From the NCBI RefSeq assembly GCF_027947535.2, contig NZ_JAAGKO020000040.1:17973-81972 (forward strand): a DNA stretch of 64,000 nucleotides. Direction: 5' to 3'. Positions 17,498-25,657 of the stretch are shown here, one piece after another. Source of the DNA: Streptantibioticus silvisoli (lineage in GTDB: Bacteria; Actinomycetota; Actinomycetes; Streptomycetales; Streptomycetaceae). A program made the translations under genes and the position numbers. Position 1 is the stretch's first letter. Each line of letters starts with the position of its first letter. The notes under the pieces were generated by a model. That model was not told the origin of the DNA and did not search any database. It saw only the letters and a list, made by a program, of their open reading frames with translations.

Positions 17498-18627
17498 CCG
17501 ATGCCGTCACCGTCGGCGAGGTGCGTGAACCGTAGGCCGGGCCCGGCGAGGTTCGGCGTCACGTTCCGCACCAGGAACGACTGCGACGTGCGATTGTTCT
17601 TGCGCACGCAGCCGAGGTAGAGGGCCATCTGCCGTCCGGGGGCTTGCGTCTGCGTGTACGAGTGGCGGCCGACGAGTGCGCAGCTCCGGTAGGTGACGAG
17701 CCCGGGGTTGATGTACTCGTGGGCGATCAGGTTCTGGCTCCACGGCTGGAAGCCGAGGGCGGTGTCGTCACACCCGTCGAACAGGATCTGCGAGCCGGAC
17801 CAGGCGCTGTTGATGACCTGGTGCGTCGCGTTCCGCAGTTCAAAGCGGACATCCCTGACTGCGAGCTTCTGCACGCTGTCGGCATGCGTGCCGGCGCCGA
17901 GCTGGATGAACCGGGACTGGCCGCCGTCCGGCCGGGTTCCTTCGAGAATCCACGAGCCGCCGCAGATGGCGATGCTGCCGCCCTTGTCGAAGCGGAGAGC
18001 GGTGCCGTACTGGTACTCGATCTTGCAGTCGCGGAGGGCGAAGTTGAGGAACTGGTCCTGCGCCGGGTAGCCGGACTTGCCGGACCACAGCCAGGCGTTC
18101 TCGTAGGACCCGGTGACCGCGCACCGGTCGAAGACCCATTCGGAGTTGCAGTTCGAGTTGGTCGGACCGTCGAGGACGATCCCGTTGCCCCAGGTGCCGC
18201 GCCATTCGCAGCGGATGAAGTTCCAGTCCTGTGCCCCGCCGATGTCGGAGCAGTTGGAGTGGAGGAAGTCCGCGGCCTTGTTCGTGGAGCGGAAGGAGCA
18301 GTCGTGCCAGGTGACGCCCATCCAGCGGTCCGTGTTGACCAGGAGCGGCGCGGTACCGGTCATGACGATCTCGGACGACCGCTTGCCCAGCCCGCGCACC
18401 GTGAGGCCCTGGGCGCGTCCGGACACCGCGGGCATGATCGTGTCGGAGACCGTGTAGACGCCGGCCAGCAGGACCTCGACCGTGGACACCGGGACGGAAC
18501 CGCCCGCATCCGTGGCCAGCCGCTTGCCGACATCGGCGAACAGCTTCCGGAACGCGGCCGTCCAGTCCGCGTCGCCGGCCTGGTGGTAGTCCTCGGGCCG
18601 GACCGTCCACGCGTTGAGCGGAGCCAT
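17494..18627 (-). CDS. Beta-helix tail fibre/receptor-binding-like protein
   Basis: A 377-residue protein from ATG 18627 (GGGGGAAC leader). After a short N-terminus it shows repeated right-handed beta-helix rungs (SSEIVMTGTAPLLVNTDRW, GNGIVLDGPTNSNCNSEWVF, QKLAVRDVRFELRNATHQV), like pectate-lyase-fold phage tailspikes and fibres. It probably contacts the host surface, but no catalytic residues can be assigned. It lies upstream of the terminase genes, apart from the tail block. Confidence 0.7.
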   Translation of the reverse strand: MAPLNAWTVRPEDYHQAGDADWTAAFRKLFADVGKRLATDAGGSVPVSTVEVLLAGVYTVSDTIMPAVSGRAQGLTVRGLGKRSSEIVMTGTAPLLVNTDRWMGVTWHDCSFRSTNKAADFLHSNCSDIGGAQDWNFIRCEWRGTWGNGIVLDGPTNSNCNSEWVFDRCAVTGSYENAWLWSGKSGYPAQDQFLNFALRDCKIEYQYGTALRFDKGGSIAICGGSWILEGTRPDGGQSRFIQLGAGTHADSVQKLAVRDVRFELRNATHQVINSAWSGSQILFDGCDDTALGFQPWSQNLIAHEYINPGLVTYRSCALVGRHSYTQTQAPGRQMALYLGCVRKNNRTSQSFLVRNVTPNLAGPGLRFTHLADGDGIG

Positions 18628-18679
18628 CGTTCCCCCTGCCGTGTTGGGCCGTGTGCCCCTGTGGAGTGCTCTGTGTGTG

Positions 18680-18742
18680 GTCTCGCGGCCCGACCGGGGG
18701 TGGTTCGGGCCGCGAGACGGGCCCGTCCCCCGCAGGACGGGC
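18680..18742 (-). terminator. Tandem terminators before the virion block
   Basis: A perfect 14-bp stem (GTCTCGCGGCCCGA, 18680-18693, complement 18705-18718) is followed by a second 8-bp stem (18721-18728 with 18735-18742). They separate the HTH gene at 18788 from the late operon. Confidence 0.8.
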
Positions 18743-18787
18743 ATCCCTACCGGCCAGCATCCGCAATGGGCGGCCAGGGCAGGGAGA

Positions 18788-19006
18788 TCAGGCGGCGACG
18801 TGGGAACGTTGCGCTGCGGTGCGGGTGGCGGCTTCGGCACGAAGCACGTCCATCGCCCGGTATCGGGGACGCCCGGTTCGGTTGATCGGCTTGAGCTTTC
18901 CGCGGCGCTTCCACTGGTAGATGACGTCGCAGGAGACTCCGGCTGCCTCGGCGGCTTCCTGAGTCGTCCAGTTGGTTGAGGCGAGGTCTCCGTATATGGC
19001 GGTCAC
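18788..19006 (-). CDS. MerR-type/excisionase-like HTH protein
   Basis: A 72-residue protein from GTG 19006 with a GGAG site. The motif NWTTQEAAEAAGVSCDVIYQ followed by RRGKLKPINR is the winged HTH_17/excisionase DNA-binding fold. It may act as an excision factor or as a control protein for the late operon just downstream. Confidence 0.75.
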   Translation of the reverse strand: MTAIYGDLASTNWTTQEAAEAAGVSCDVIYQWKRRGKLKPINRTGRPRYRAMDVLRAEAATRTAAQRSHVAA

Positions 19007-19026
19007 GATCGCCTCCTCGTGGAACG

Positions 19027-19058
19027 CCGAAGGCCCCGCACTGTGGCGGGGCCTTCGG
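19027..19058 (-). terminator. Stem-loop in leader of the HTH gene
   Basis: CCGAAGGCCCCGC (19027-19039) pairs perfectly with 19046-19058 around a 6-bp loop. It lies between the 19106 gene stop and the HTH start. Confidence 0.75.
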
Positions 19059-19105
19059 TAAACATGACTGTCCGTGCACAAATCTGACACGGCAAGATCG
19101 GGGTG

Positions 19106-19807
19106 TCAAGCTGCGACTTGTCCGGAGTGTCCGGCGGCCAGCGTCTTGGTGTGCTCGAAGTACTCGCCGGGGGTGAGGAGGAGTCCGCAGGTGGTGTTGC
19201 GGCATTCGATGTAGTCGTCGCCGTCGGCGCGGAACAGGGTGAGGAGTTCGCACCGGGGGCATGGGACGCGGTGGTGGTCGAGGCGTTCATCGCGGGCGGT
19301 GAACCGGGTGGCGGCCCGGTTCCACTGGTGGATTTGGGAGGCCGGGTTTGCGGAGAGCCGGTCGTGGGTTTCGCCGGCGGCGGGGTGGTATTCGAGGGCC
19401 CAGTCGAGGTGTGCAGCGAGGAAGGTCACGGACTGGGTAGCGACGACCCCTTCGCGCCGACCGATGGACCGCCCAGTGAGGCCGCGGAGTCCGCGGATGT
19501 CGGCTTCGAGTTCTATGAGGCCGCCGATGATGTGGTCGGTGATGAGCCGGGAGGCTTGGCCGGGCCATGCGGGGTGGGTTGGGCTGCGGCCGATGGTTCC
19601 GGTGGGGAGTCCGCGGGTGCCGTTGGTGGCTTCGAGCCAGATAGCGGCGAGGAGTTCGGGGAGTTGGGCGAGTTCGCGGTGGGCGCGTTCGGTGCAGCGG
19701 GTGCAGTGGAGGGGGTTGCCCCATGCGGGTTGGAGGTTGTGTGGTTGGCCGTCGGCTTCGGCTTGGCGCCAGGCGGTGTTGTGGCTACCGGGGCAGGCTG
19801 TCGGCAC
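19106..19807 (-). CDS. Cysteine-rich hypothetical phage protein
   Basis: A 233-residue protein. Zinc-ribbon halves occur near the N-terminus (CTRCTERAHRE, about 35-45) and the C-terminus (CPRCELL and a later CRNTTCG), with a helical middle (SRLITDHIIGGLIELEADI). Proteins of this layout are common in Streptomyces phages and prophages, usually of unknown function. Confidence 0.75.
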   Translation of the reverse strand: MPTACPGSHNTAWRQAEADGQPHNLQPAWGNPLHCTRCTERAHRELAQLPELLAAIWLEATNGTRGLPTGTIGRSPTHPAWPGQASRLITDHIIGGLIELEADIRGLRGLTGRSIGRREGVVATQSVTFLAAHLDWALEYHPAAGETHDRLSANPASQIHQWNRAATRFTARDERLDHHRVPCPRCELLTLFRADGDDYIECRNTTCGLLLTPGEYFEHTKTLAAGHSGQVAA

Positions 19808-19871
19808 GGGGTCCTCCGGGTGTGCGGGTGCTGATCACATGGTGCACCCGCCGCCCGACAAGGCCCGGCAG

Positions 19872-20231
19872 CTACTCGGCGGCCGTCCAGCCGTAGCCCT
19901 CGGCGAGCAAGCGGATGGCGTCCTCGGCGAGGGTGTTGGCGTTAGGACTGTTCCAGCCGTTGAGTACGTTGACGCACTCCGCGAGCATCTTCCGGTCAGC
20001 GGCGACCCGGCGGAGCACGTCCGCCGGGTCGTTGGCAGCCATGTGGTCGGCGTATCGCCGCCAGTAGACGTTGGCGATCGTCCCTGAGTTGCGGGCGTCG
20101 CGGATCTCGCCGTCCATTTCCTCGGCGTCCCAGACCCCGCAAGCGCACTTGTCGTCTTTACACGCTGCCGCACGGGCGAGGGCTTCCCGCCGGGCGAACT
20201 CCGTCTCCAGCCACACCGCCAGGTCAGTCAC
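19872..20231 (-). CDS. DUF6221-like protein
   Basis: A 119-residue protein from GTG 20231, overlapping the upstream stop as GTGA. The pattern DLAVWLETEFARREALARAA, then HMAANDPADVLRRVAADRKM and a C-terminal Trp, matches the DUF6221 family of Streptomyces mobile elements. Function unknown. Confidence 0.75.
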   Translation of the reverse strand: MTDLAVWLETEFARREALARAAACKDDKCACGVWDAEEMDGEIRDARNSGTIANVYWRRYADHMAANDPADVLRRVAADRKMLAECVNVLNGWNSPNANTLAEDAIRLLAEGYGWTAAE

Positions 20232-20566
20232 CGCCGCTCCGTCCACTCCGCGTATCGCCTCTCCCACTGGTCAAGGGGCACGGCTTCCTGCCCGTCAGCG
20301 TCGTTGTCCCACACGATCCAGCAGTCCGCTACAGCGAACGCGGAGCGGACGGCGTCAAGTTCGCTGGCGAGGGTGACGGCATCTGCCATGCCCCATGTAC
20401 CACCGTCGTACAGGAGGCGCCATACCCCGTACTCGGTGCCGTCCATCCAGCCTGCGAAGTATGCAGCCTCCGACACGTCCGACATGGCCCGCGCTAGCGC
20501 CTGCTGAACTGGATTCAGGTGGCCGTGTATCTCGACCCAGATGGACACCATGTCGTTCTCGCTCAT
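20228..20566 (-). CDS. Hypothetical protein
   Basis: A 112-residue protein (MSENDMVSIWVEIHGHLNPV) from ATG 20566. It is acidic with a Trp-rich C-terminus (CWIVWDNDADGQEAVPLDQW). It is the first gene of a short minus-strand pair and is divergent from 20643. Function not recognised. Confidence 0.65.
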   Translation of the reverse strand: MSENDMVSIWVEIHGHLNPVQQALARAMSDVSEAAYFAGWMDGTEYGVWRLLYDGGTWGMADAVTLASELDAVRSAFAVADCWIVWDNDADGQEAVPLDQWERRYAEWTERR

Positions 20567-20642
20567 GCTCGCAGTATGCGTCCGAAGCCCGACAACCCCC
20601 GGCGCTGCTGCGTCAACGGTTGCCATGCGTCACACTGGGCTC

Positions 20643-20813
20643 ATGGCTGTGGTACTCGGCGTGCTGGCGGACAGTGAGCGGGAAGCCCTGGAGTGGGTGG
20701 ACCGGCTCATCGCCCTGGGGTTCGAGGCGCACGGTCGGCCTATGCCCGCAGTAGCCGGGGAACACAGGTGGCTGGCCCGCGTCCGGCCCGCAGCGGAGAC
20801 CGTCGAGGTGTAG
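20643..20813 (+). CDS. Small hypothetical protein
   Basis: A 56-residue protein (MAVVLGVLADSEREALEWVD) on the plus strand. It is divergent from 20566 and convergent with the broken XRE gene. Good coding composition but no recognisable family. No clear ribosome site, so it may be leaderless. Confidence 0.5.
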   Translation: MAVVLGVLADSEREALEWVDRLIALGFEAHGRPMPAVAGEHRWLARVRPAAETVEV

Positions 20814-20823
20814 CGCCAGCCGG

Positions 20824-21584
20824 TCAGCGCTTCCCGATCCGGGCGGCTGTGTTCAGGATGAGGCTGTGGGATGCCCGGGGCGGTAGGGCGACCGACCGTA
20901 GGGTGGCGAACTCGGCCTCGGCGGCTCGGGCCGCTTCAGGTGCCAGCCAGCACACCCCGACGCCGGTATCGACGTAGGCGGCTGGTTGGTCGTCCTCGTG
21001 CAGCAGGGTGACCGGGGCCGTCAGCCCCACCGGTTCGCCGCTGTTAAGGGGCAGCACCTGGATGGTGATGTGGGGCCGGTCGGCGAGTTCGGCGAGGTGC
21101 CGGAGCCGCTGAGCGTGCTCCGTCTGGTCGCCGACCATGCGGGTGAGCACGCTCTCGTCGAGCACTAGGCAGATCGGGTTACCGGCGTCGAGGATTCGGG
21201 CGCGGGCCGTCGGCTCAGCCTCGTCCGATGCCGGGTCGACGAGGAACAGTGCGGGCAGCAGGATCGGCGCGTAGTAGAAGAGGGCCGTGCTGGTCGCTTC
21301 CGACGGGCGCACCTCGTGCTGCGGGCGTGGCCGGTCACGAATGTGGGGGCCATCGTGATGATCGCACCGCGTGCATCACACACCATATCCGCAGCTTTCA
21401 GGTAGGCCGCGGTCGGCACTCGCCGCCCGACTTCTACCGAAGAGACCAGGTCCACGCTGTAGCCGATGCGCTGACCGTAGTCGTCCTGGCCGAGTCCGGC
21501 CCGGCGGCGCCATAGCCTGAGGATGGTGCCGGCGAGGCGTAGTACGGCGTCGGACTCCTCTGGCTTCCCGGTGCGGGTGCTCAC
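20824..21584 (-). pseudogene. XRE HTH regulator with DUF5753-like domain, broken by frameshift
   Basis: The N-terminal part, in the frame from GTG 21584, has an XRE HTH (LWRRRAGLGQDDYGQRIGYS, VSSVEVGRRVP). The C-terminal part, in the -1 frame to 20824, has the DUF5753 features (EATSTALFYYAPILLPALF, LVLDESVLTRMVGDQTEHAQ, HITIQVLPLNSGE). A missing C in the C5 run at 21345-21349 would join them smoothly. Such proteins control antibiotic or development genes in Streptomyces. Either a real mutation or a sequence error. Confidence 0.8.
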
Positions 21585-21716
21585 GGTCTCAGCGTTGCTG
21601 GTGCTCGTATCCGCTGCAACTGGCGCTCGGCCGGTTGGACGAAGGCCAACGGGCCGAGCATGCACCTGCCCCCACCGGTCGTCGATGGGGGCTGGTGGTG
21701 CAGACGTGGTTGGTCG

Positions 21717-22307
21717 TCAGTCGGGGTGTACGGCGGCACGAGCAAGCTGTGCGGTTGCGGCGGCGTTCAGCGAGATGCGGGAGCAGTCACGAGCGAAGTC
21801 GCGGAACAGGATGCGGAAGGCGTCGGCGCGGATGGCTTCCAGTGACGGGTGCTGTGGGTCGCTGCTCCGCAGTCCCGGGAGGGTGGCGCCATACTCGTCG
21901 GCCCGGCGGGCACAGAAGGCCCGCACTTCGTCGAGCGCGGCGGACATGGCGCTGAGCGTCATCTCCACGCTGCCGGCATCCTCACGGCGGTCCTCGGCCG
22001 GGGTGGTGAGGTCGAGCGCCACCTCGAACTCCTCCTCGGCGACTCCGAGCGTCTCGGTGAAGGTTAGCGCCGCGTCCAGGCGTTCAGCCAGGGTCTTTCC
22101 GCGCGGCCGCCCCTGGCCCGTGCGGGCGGCGCTGGCGGCGATCACCTTGCTGGCCTTCCAGCGGGGGGACCGGCCGTCGTAGGCGTCGGCCTGGGGGGCG
22201 TAGCCCTTTGAGACGTAGGAGCGCCAGACCCTGCCCGGGTCGGGGCCGGTCAGGCCCCATTCCTCGGCGCAGCGTTCGGAGTTCCACAGTTCGGGTTCGG
22301 TGGTCAT
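21717..22307 (-). CDS. Hypothetical protein with N-terminal HTH-like part
   Basis: A 196-residue protein from ATG 22307. N-terminal SERCAEEWGLTGPDPGRVWR and RWKASKVIAASAARTGQGRP look like a DNA-binding HTH with a basic wing. The rest is acidic and helical. It may bind DNA or regulate neighbouring genes. Family not recognised. Confidence 0.65.
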   Translation of the reverse strand: MTTEPELWNSERCAEEWGLTGPDPGRVWRSYVSKGYAPQADAYDGRSPRWKASKVIAASAARTGQGRPRGKTLAERLDAALTFTETLGVAEEEFEVALDLTTPAEDRREDAGSVEMTLSAMSAALDEVRAFCARRADEYGATLPGLRSSDPQHPSLEAIRADAFRILFRDFARDCSRISLNAAATAQLARAAVHPD

Positions 22308-22320
22308 AGCGGTCTCCGGT

Positions 22321-22857
22321 TCAGGCGGTGACGCGGGTGGCGGCGGTCCGGGCGTCGTTCATGAGGGTGTTGATCAGGTCGGGGACGGCGGCGGCGAGGT
22401 CGAACTCGGGTGCGCGGTTGTCGGCGCGGTAGAGGCGGTGGCCGCATTCGGCGGTGAGGCGTTCACGGGCCTCGTTCCGGCCGTCCGCCTCATCGGCGGT
22501 GAGGGCGATGGCGTAGCGGATGTGGGCCTGGGCCCATTCGGCTGCGGCGCGGGCGTCGGCGCGGCCACTGAACCGGTCGCGGCTGCCGCCGGGCCGGTCG
22601 GCGGCGCGGCAGCCGCGTTCCGGGGTGAAGCGGGCGACGAGCTGTGCCACCTCGGCGGCTTGGGATGTGAAGTCGTTGGTCATGATGGTCTTCCTGGTTC
22701 GCATGGTGCCGATGGCGATGCGGCGGGCGAGGGAGGTCGCGTCCACGATCCACCGACCGGACGCCTTCGTCGCGGCGATGACGCCGCGTCGGCACCAGGT
22801 TCGGATGGTGGCGACGGTGACGTTGGCCTGGGTGGCGGCTGCGGTGGTGGTGTTCAT
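22321..22857 (-). CDS. HTH protein fused to a helical domain
   Basis: A 178-residue protein. Residues 1-60 (ATQANVTVATIRTWCRRGVI, GRWIVDATSLARRIAIG) are the short MerR-like HTH protein seen near Streptomyces AICE genes. A second domain starts at an internal Met (TNDFTSQAAEVAQLVARFTP) with its own AGGAAG site at about 22690. It is either a fusion or two products. Transcription is likely from the promoter at 22870-22913. Confidence 0.7.
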   Translation of the reverse strand: MNTTTAAATQANVTVATIRTWCRRGVIAATKASGRWIVDATSLARRIAIGTMRTRKTIMTNDFTSQAAEVAQLVARFTPERGCRAADRPGGSRDRFSGRADARAAAEWAQAHIRYAIALTADEADGRNEARERLTAECGHRLYRADNRAPEFDLAAAVPDLINTLMNDARTAATRVTA

Positions 22858-22869
22858 CAGATCCCCTCA

Positions 22870-22913
22870 GATTCAATGCACCTATCTTTGCATCTTTGAA
22901 TCCTTGAAGTCAA
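22870..22913 (-). promoter_or_regulatory. Promoter with overlapping operator palindrome
   Basis: Reading on the minus strand, TTGACT (22913-22908) is followed after 17-18 bp by AAAGAT. GATTCAA (22870-22876) and TTGAATC (22896-22902) form a 7-bp inverted repeat around the -10 region, as in a repressor-controlled promoter of the 22857 gene. Confidence 0.55.
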
Positions 22914-22930
22914 GCCCGGGGAAATGCAGA

Positions 22931-22957
22931 AGCCCCCGCCGGCGCTCAGCGGGGGCT
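22931..22957 (-). terminator. Stem-loop terminator
   Basis: AGCCCCCGC (22931-22939) pairs with GCGGGGGCT (22949-22957), just after the stop of the DUF3307-like gene. Confidence 0.75.
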
Positions 22958-22963
22958 GACGGT

Positions 22964-23359
22964 TCAGAGCGCGGTGATCAGCCCGGCGGCCACGGCCAGC
23001 ATCAGCACGTGCGCCGCCTGATCCACATGCGCCGCACCACCCCTCGCACGGAACGCCGCCTGACCGGTGTTGTCCATCCACCACGCCACGATCCACCGGC
23101 GGTCTATCAGGGCGTGCGTCGCGGTCACCCACACGGTCCCGACGATCGCACCGGTGAGTGTCAGGTTCGGCGCGACCGTGACCGTAGCGATCCCGAGGGC
23201 CACGGCGGTGAGCGCGGCGTGAGTACCAGCATGCGCGAACGCCGCCGCCCATCCGGCCCAACCGGGGTCGGCCTTGTGTCCGGCCTGATGATCCGTCTGG
23301 CCGGGGTAGTCGGCGGCCAGATGAGCGACGTACAGCAGGATGAACAGGGCGGCGAACAC
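22964..23359 (-). CDS. DUF3307-like membrane protein
   Basis: A 131-residue protein from GTG 23359 (GGAGG 5-6 bp upstream). The long TTG-started reading to 23440 is unlikely because it runs through a hairpin. Several membrane helices and the family motif DYPGQTDHQAGHKA with a C-terminal ATHALIDRRW match DUF3307. Often carried on Streptomyces plasmids and AICEs. Confidence 0.75.
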   Translation of the reverse strand: MFAALFILLYVAHLAADYPGQTDHQAGHKADPGWAGWAAAFAHAGTHAALTAVALGIATVTVAPNLTLTGAIVGTVWVTATHALIDRRWIVAWWMDNTGQAAFRARGGAAHVDQAAHVLMLAVAAGLITAL

Positions 23360-23422
23360 GGCGGCCTCCAGGGGGCGCGGGGATAGTGAGGTCAGGCGAT
23401 ACGCGAACCGGAGAAAAGGTTC

Positions 23423-23450
23423 GGGGCGGCCGTGTATCAACGGCCGCCCC
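23423..23450 (-). terminator. Stem-loop terminator
   Basis: A perfect 11-bp stem, GGGGCGGCCGT (23423-23433) with ACGGCCGCCCC (23440-23450). It follows the stop at 23462. Confidence 0.75.
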
Positions 23451-23461
23451 CGGGGGCGTTG

Positions 23462-23659
23462 TCAGCGGTGCTTCTCGCCGACCACGATGTCGGGGAGGTC
23501 TCCGTAGTGGACATCGACCCGGTGGCCGTAGCGGTCACCCTGGACCATTTCGCCCTGAGCCGTGGTGTGGCTGCTGCTTTCGTCGCCGCTGGTGGCCTTG
23601 GTGACGTTGGTGATGTGCTGTCCGCCGTAGACGACGCCGGTGTTCACGATGCTTCCCAT
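23462..23659 (-). CDS. Small hypothetical protein
   Basis: A 65-residue protein (MGSIVNTGVVYGGQHITNVT) from ATG 23659, beta-rich, with a GAGG-type leader. Similar short proteins (QHITNVTKATSGD) follow resolvase or regulator genes on Streptomyces elements. Function unknown. Confidence 0.6.
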   Translation of the reverse strand: MGSIVNTGVVYGGQHITNVTKATSGDESSSHTTAQGEMVQGDRYGHRVDVHYGDLPDIVVGEKHR

Positions 23660-23703
23660 GACTGCTGCCTCTTTCTTGGCTGGTTGTGCACTAGGGCATG
23701 GAA

Positions 23704-23734
23704 AAGGGGGCCGCGTTTCACGTGCGGCCCCCTT
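23704..23734 (-). terminator. Stem-loop terminator
   Basis: A perfect 11-bp stem, AAGGGGGCCGC (23704-23714) with its complement at 23724-23734, sits between 23760 and 23659. Confidence 0.75.
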
Positions 23735-23759
23735 GGGTGGGGCAGTTGACGGGCGCTGG

Positions 23760-23894
23760 TTACTTCTGGCTGTTCCTCTCCCGGAGCCGCTCGACCTCAT
23801 CCGGGATTTCGGCCTCGGCTTGGGCGTAGAGCGCTTCCCTCTCGTCCGGATCGGTGCTTTCAACGGCGGCGCGCAGTGAATCGAAGAACCCCAC
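23760..23894 (-). CDS. Small acidic protein
   Basis: A 44-residue protein from GTG 23894 (GAGAGG upstream) beginning GFFDSLRAAVESTDPDERE. Highly charged helix, stop TAA. A peptide this short is normally missed by gene finders, but the ribosome site and composition support it. Function unknown. Confidence 0.5.
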   Translation of the reverse strand: MGFFDSLRAAVESTDPDEREALYAQAEAEIPDEVERLRERNSQK

Positions 23895-23919
23895 GGGTTG
23901 CCTCTCGGTTTGTGGTCGG

Positions 23920-24108
23920 TCAGTTGTCGCGGGGGCTGCTCTGGTCGCCGTGGTTGGTGACCAGGTTGGACAGCGCGGGGGCCATCCCGCCGGCGGGGGT
24001 ATCGGTGCCGCAGCCGGAGCAGGTGACGTGCTGACCAGTGTGGTCCTGTTCGACGCGGGCGGTGCCCCCGTTGTGCTGGAACTGGGCGCTCACGATTTCG
24101 CGGGCCAT
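23920..24108 (-). CDS. Small zinc-finger-like protein
   Basis: A 62-residue protein (MAREIVSAQFQHNGGTARVE) with CSGCGTD in the middle, one half of a possible metal site. ATG 24108 has GGAGG nearby. Function unknown. Confidence 0.6.
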   Translation of the reverse strand: MAREIVSAQFQHNGGTARVEQDHTGQHVTCSGCGTDTPAGGMAPALSNLVTNHGDQSSPRDN

Positions 24109-24153
24109 GGGTCCTCCTGGATGGTGTCGTTGTGGTCGTGACCCGAATCATCG

Positions 24154-24190
24154 TGGATCACTTCGTTCCGCCTGGATCACTATGGACCAC
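24154..24190 (-). promoter_or_regulatory. Direct repeats upstream of 24108
   Basis: TGGATCAC occurs at 24154-24161 and 24173-24180, with TGGACCAC at 24183-24190. The 19- and 10-bp steps fit binding sites on one helix face. Location upstream of a gene start suggests an operator. Confidence 0.4.
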
Positions 24191-24273
24191 GTGGAGCATG
24201 GTGCGCAACGGGGAGATGCGAAAGGGCCGCCCGGGATAACTCCCGAACGGCCCACCGACCTATGTACGCCGAA

Positions 24274-24498
24274 CTACTTCGCGGGCGACTTCCAGGCCCG
24301 GATCGTCCCCCGCGCCAGACCTGTCAGCTCACTGATGCGACGCTCCGACACCTCTGCGACCACGGCATTCACCACCAGGGGCCTCAGCTTCTTATCGATC
24401 CCGGCAAGCTTGGTGACCAGCTCGATCCGCTCTCGCCCAAGGGGGGTGAGAGCTTCTTCCGCGTCGGCCCTCAGGCTGGCCGGTGTGATCTGTTCCAT
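24274..24498 (-). CDS. Small HTH protein
   Basis: A 74-residue protein from ATG 24498. Helical, ending with RRISELTGLARGTIRAWKSP, a HTH of the sigma-70 region 4/Xre-like kind. Common next to AICE/transfer genes. Probably binds DNA. Confidence 0.65.
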   Translation of the reverse strand: MEQITPASLRADAEEALTPLGRERIELVTKLAGIDKKLRPLVVNAVVAEVSERRISELTGLARGTIRAWKSPAK

Positions 24499-24542
24499 AT
24501 GGGTCAGGATAGACCGGGTGGCGCGAAGCAGCCCCCGCCCGG

Positions 24543-25079
24543 TCAGATGTTGCGGGCGTTGGCCAACTCGGCGGCCTGCCACATCAGCCGCACCGGCAGC
24601 CGGCTGTCCCGGTTGTCATCGTTCCAGGACGGCACCGTCGCCGCGCCGGGGAACCGTCGGCGGATCGCTTCCAGGAGCACGTCCATCGCGGCGGTCTCCT
24701 GGGCTGTCGACTCGGCTTCGGCCTGGATGGCGCCACGGTCGCAGGTGGCCCCGTCTCCGTCGGTGTCCATGCCGGAGCACCAGCCGTGCTGTTCCAGGCG
24801 CCGCGCTGCCCGTTGGAGCAGCGCGGCAACCGGTGTCGGGTACGGGGCGAGCGGTAGCAGGGGCGCGGCAACGGGACCACGGACAACGTCGGCCAGGTCA
24901 ACGGGCTCGGTAGCGAGGTGGGCGGTGTTCACCTCCATGGCAAGAGCGGCCATGCTCAGCCGGGCCGTCATTTCAACCCCGACGAGCGCCATGCGCGCCT
25001 CCAGGTCGAGCCCGGGACCAGCCTCGACGGCGGTCGTGCTGGTGGTGGTGCTGGCGGTGGTGTCCGTGAGGCTGGTCAT
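24543..25079 (-). CDS. DUF6197-like protein
   Basis: A 178-residue protein. A Thr/Ser-rich N-terminus is followed by LLQRAARRLEQHGWCSGMDT, CDRGAIQAEAEST and WNDDNRDSRLPVRLMWQAAE, which match the DUF6197 pattern common in Streptomyces mobile elements. Function unknown. Confidence 0.7.
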   Translation of the reverse strand: MTSLTDTTASTTTSTTAVEAGPGLDLEARMALVGVEMTARLSMAALAMEVNTAHLATEPVDLADVVRGPVAAPLLPLAPYPTPVAALLQRAARRLEQHGWCSGMDTDGDGATCDRGAIQAEAESTAQETAAMDVLLEAIRRRFPGAATVPSWNDDNRDSRLPVRLMWQAAELANARNI

Positions 25080-25140
25080 GGCGAACTCCTCTCAGGTCTG
25101 GTGGCGGGTTGTCAGGGGGCGGTGTCGCGCCGGAAGAACA

Positions 25141-25338
25141 TCAGGCGTCCCGGCGGGTGCGGGAGCGGCGGTACCCGAACGGGCCGGGCAGGTCAACGGA
25201 GTCGGTGGTGCGCCCGGTCGAGGACCAGGTGCGGTGGATAGGGCCGAGCTTTAGCGTCCACGAGTGGGACTTCTTGCCGAGGTTGAGGTCAAGCAGGCCG
25301 GGGATCACACGGATCTTCCGGCGGTAGGTCAGGCCCAT
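25141..25338 (-). CDS. DUF4236-like protein
   Basis: A 65-residue protein from ATG 25338. MGLTYRRKIRVIPGLLDLNL and the later GxxHRTWSSTGR-type pattern with LPGPFGYRR fit the DUF4236 family (usual start MGxxFRKSIKIGPGVRLNxS). The family occurs on plasmids and in phages. Unknown function. Confidence 0.8.
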   Translation of the reverse strand: MGLTYRRKIRVIPGLLDLNLGKKSHSWTLKLGPIHRTWSSTGRTTDSVDLPGPFGYRRSRTRRDA

Positions 25339-25366
25339 GGCGGGGGTCCTCTCGTCGCGATCTGCC

Positions 25367-25426
25367 GGTCTGGCGGATCTCCGTCCGTCCGGGACGCTGG
25401 GCCCCGGACGGACGGGCTACCGTCAG
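25367..25426 (-). repeat. Intergenic hairpin element, copy A
   Basis: Flanks GGTCTGGCGGATCTCCG (25367-25383) and GGGCTACCGTCAG (25414-25426) are shared with the copies at 31.6 and 32.3 kb. Between them is an 11-bp stem (25383-25393 with 25403-25413). It begins right after the TGA stop of the 25423-25617 gene. Confidence 0.8.
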
Positions 25427-25617
25427 CGGCGGCGCAGGTTCTCCTCGGCGGCGTGCACCCGGTCCTGGGCGGCGAGGTTCGCCTGACCGGCAACCGAGTT
25501 GATGTCGACGGTGCCGAGTTCGCCGGTGTTGACGGGGTCGGCGGCGAGAGCCTGCTTGGCGGCCTTCAGCTCCTGCTTCGCGGCCTGCTGCTCCGGGCTG
25601 CTGCTACGTCCGAACAT
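25423..25617 (-). CDS. Small helical protein
   Basis: A 64-residue protein (MFGRSSSPEQQAAKQELKAA), fully helical and charged, with AGGAGG in the leader. Probably a coiled coil. Function unknown. Confidence 0.65.
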   Translation of the reverse strand: MFGRSSSPEQQAAKQELKAAKQALAADPVNTGELGTVDINSVAGQANLAAQDRVHAAEENLRRR

Positions 25618-25657
25618 GGGTTCCTCCTGGTGCAGTTGGTGGGTGGACAGGGGGCTG

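Noticed and set aside
18788..19006. Tail-associated excisionase as sign of an att site here
   Set aside because: No repeats or integrase are visible nearby; small HTH proteins of this fold are also general regulators.
23359..23440. Longer N-terminus of the DUF3307-like protein starting with TTG at 23440
   Set aside because: It would be translated through a perfect 11-bp terminator stem; GTG 23359 has a GGAGG site and fits the family start.
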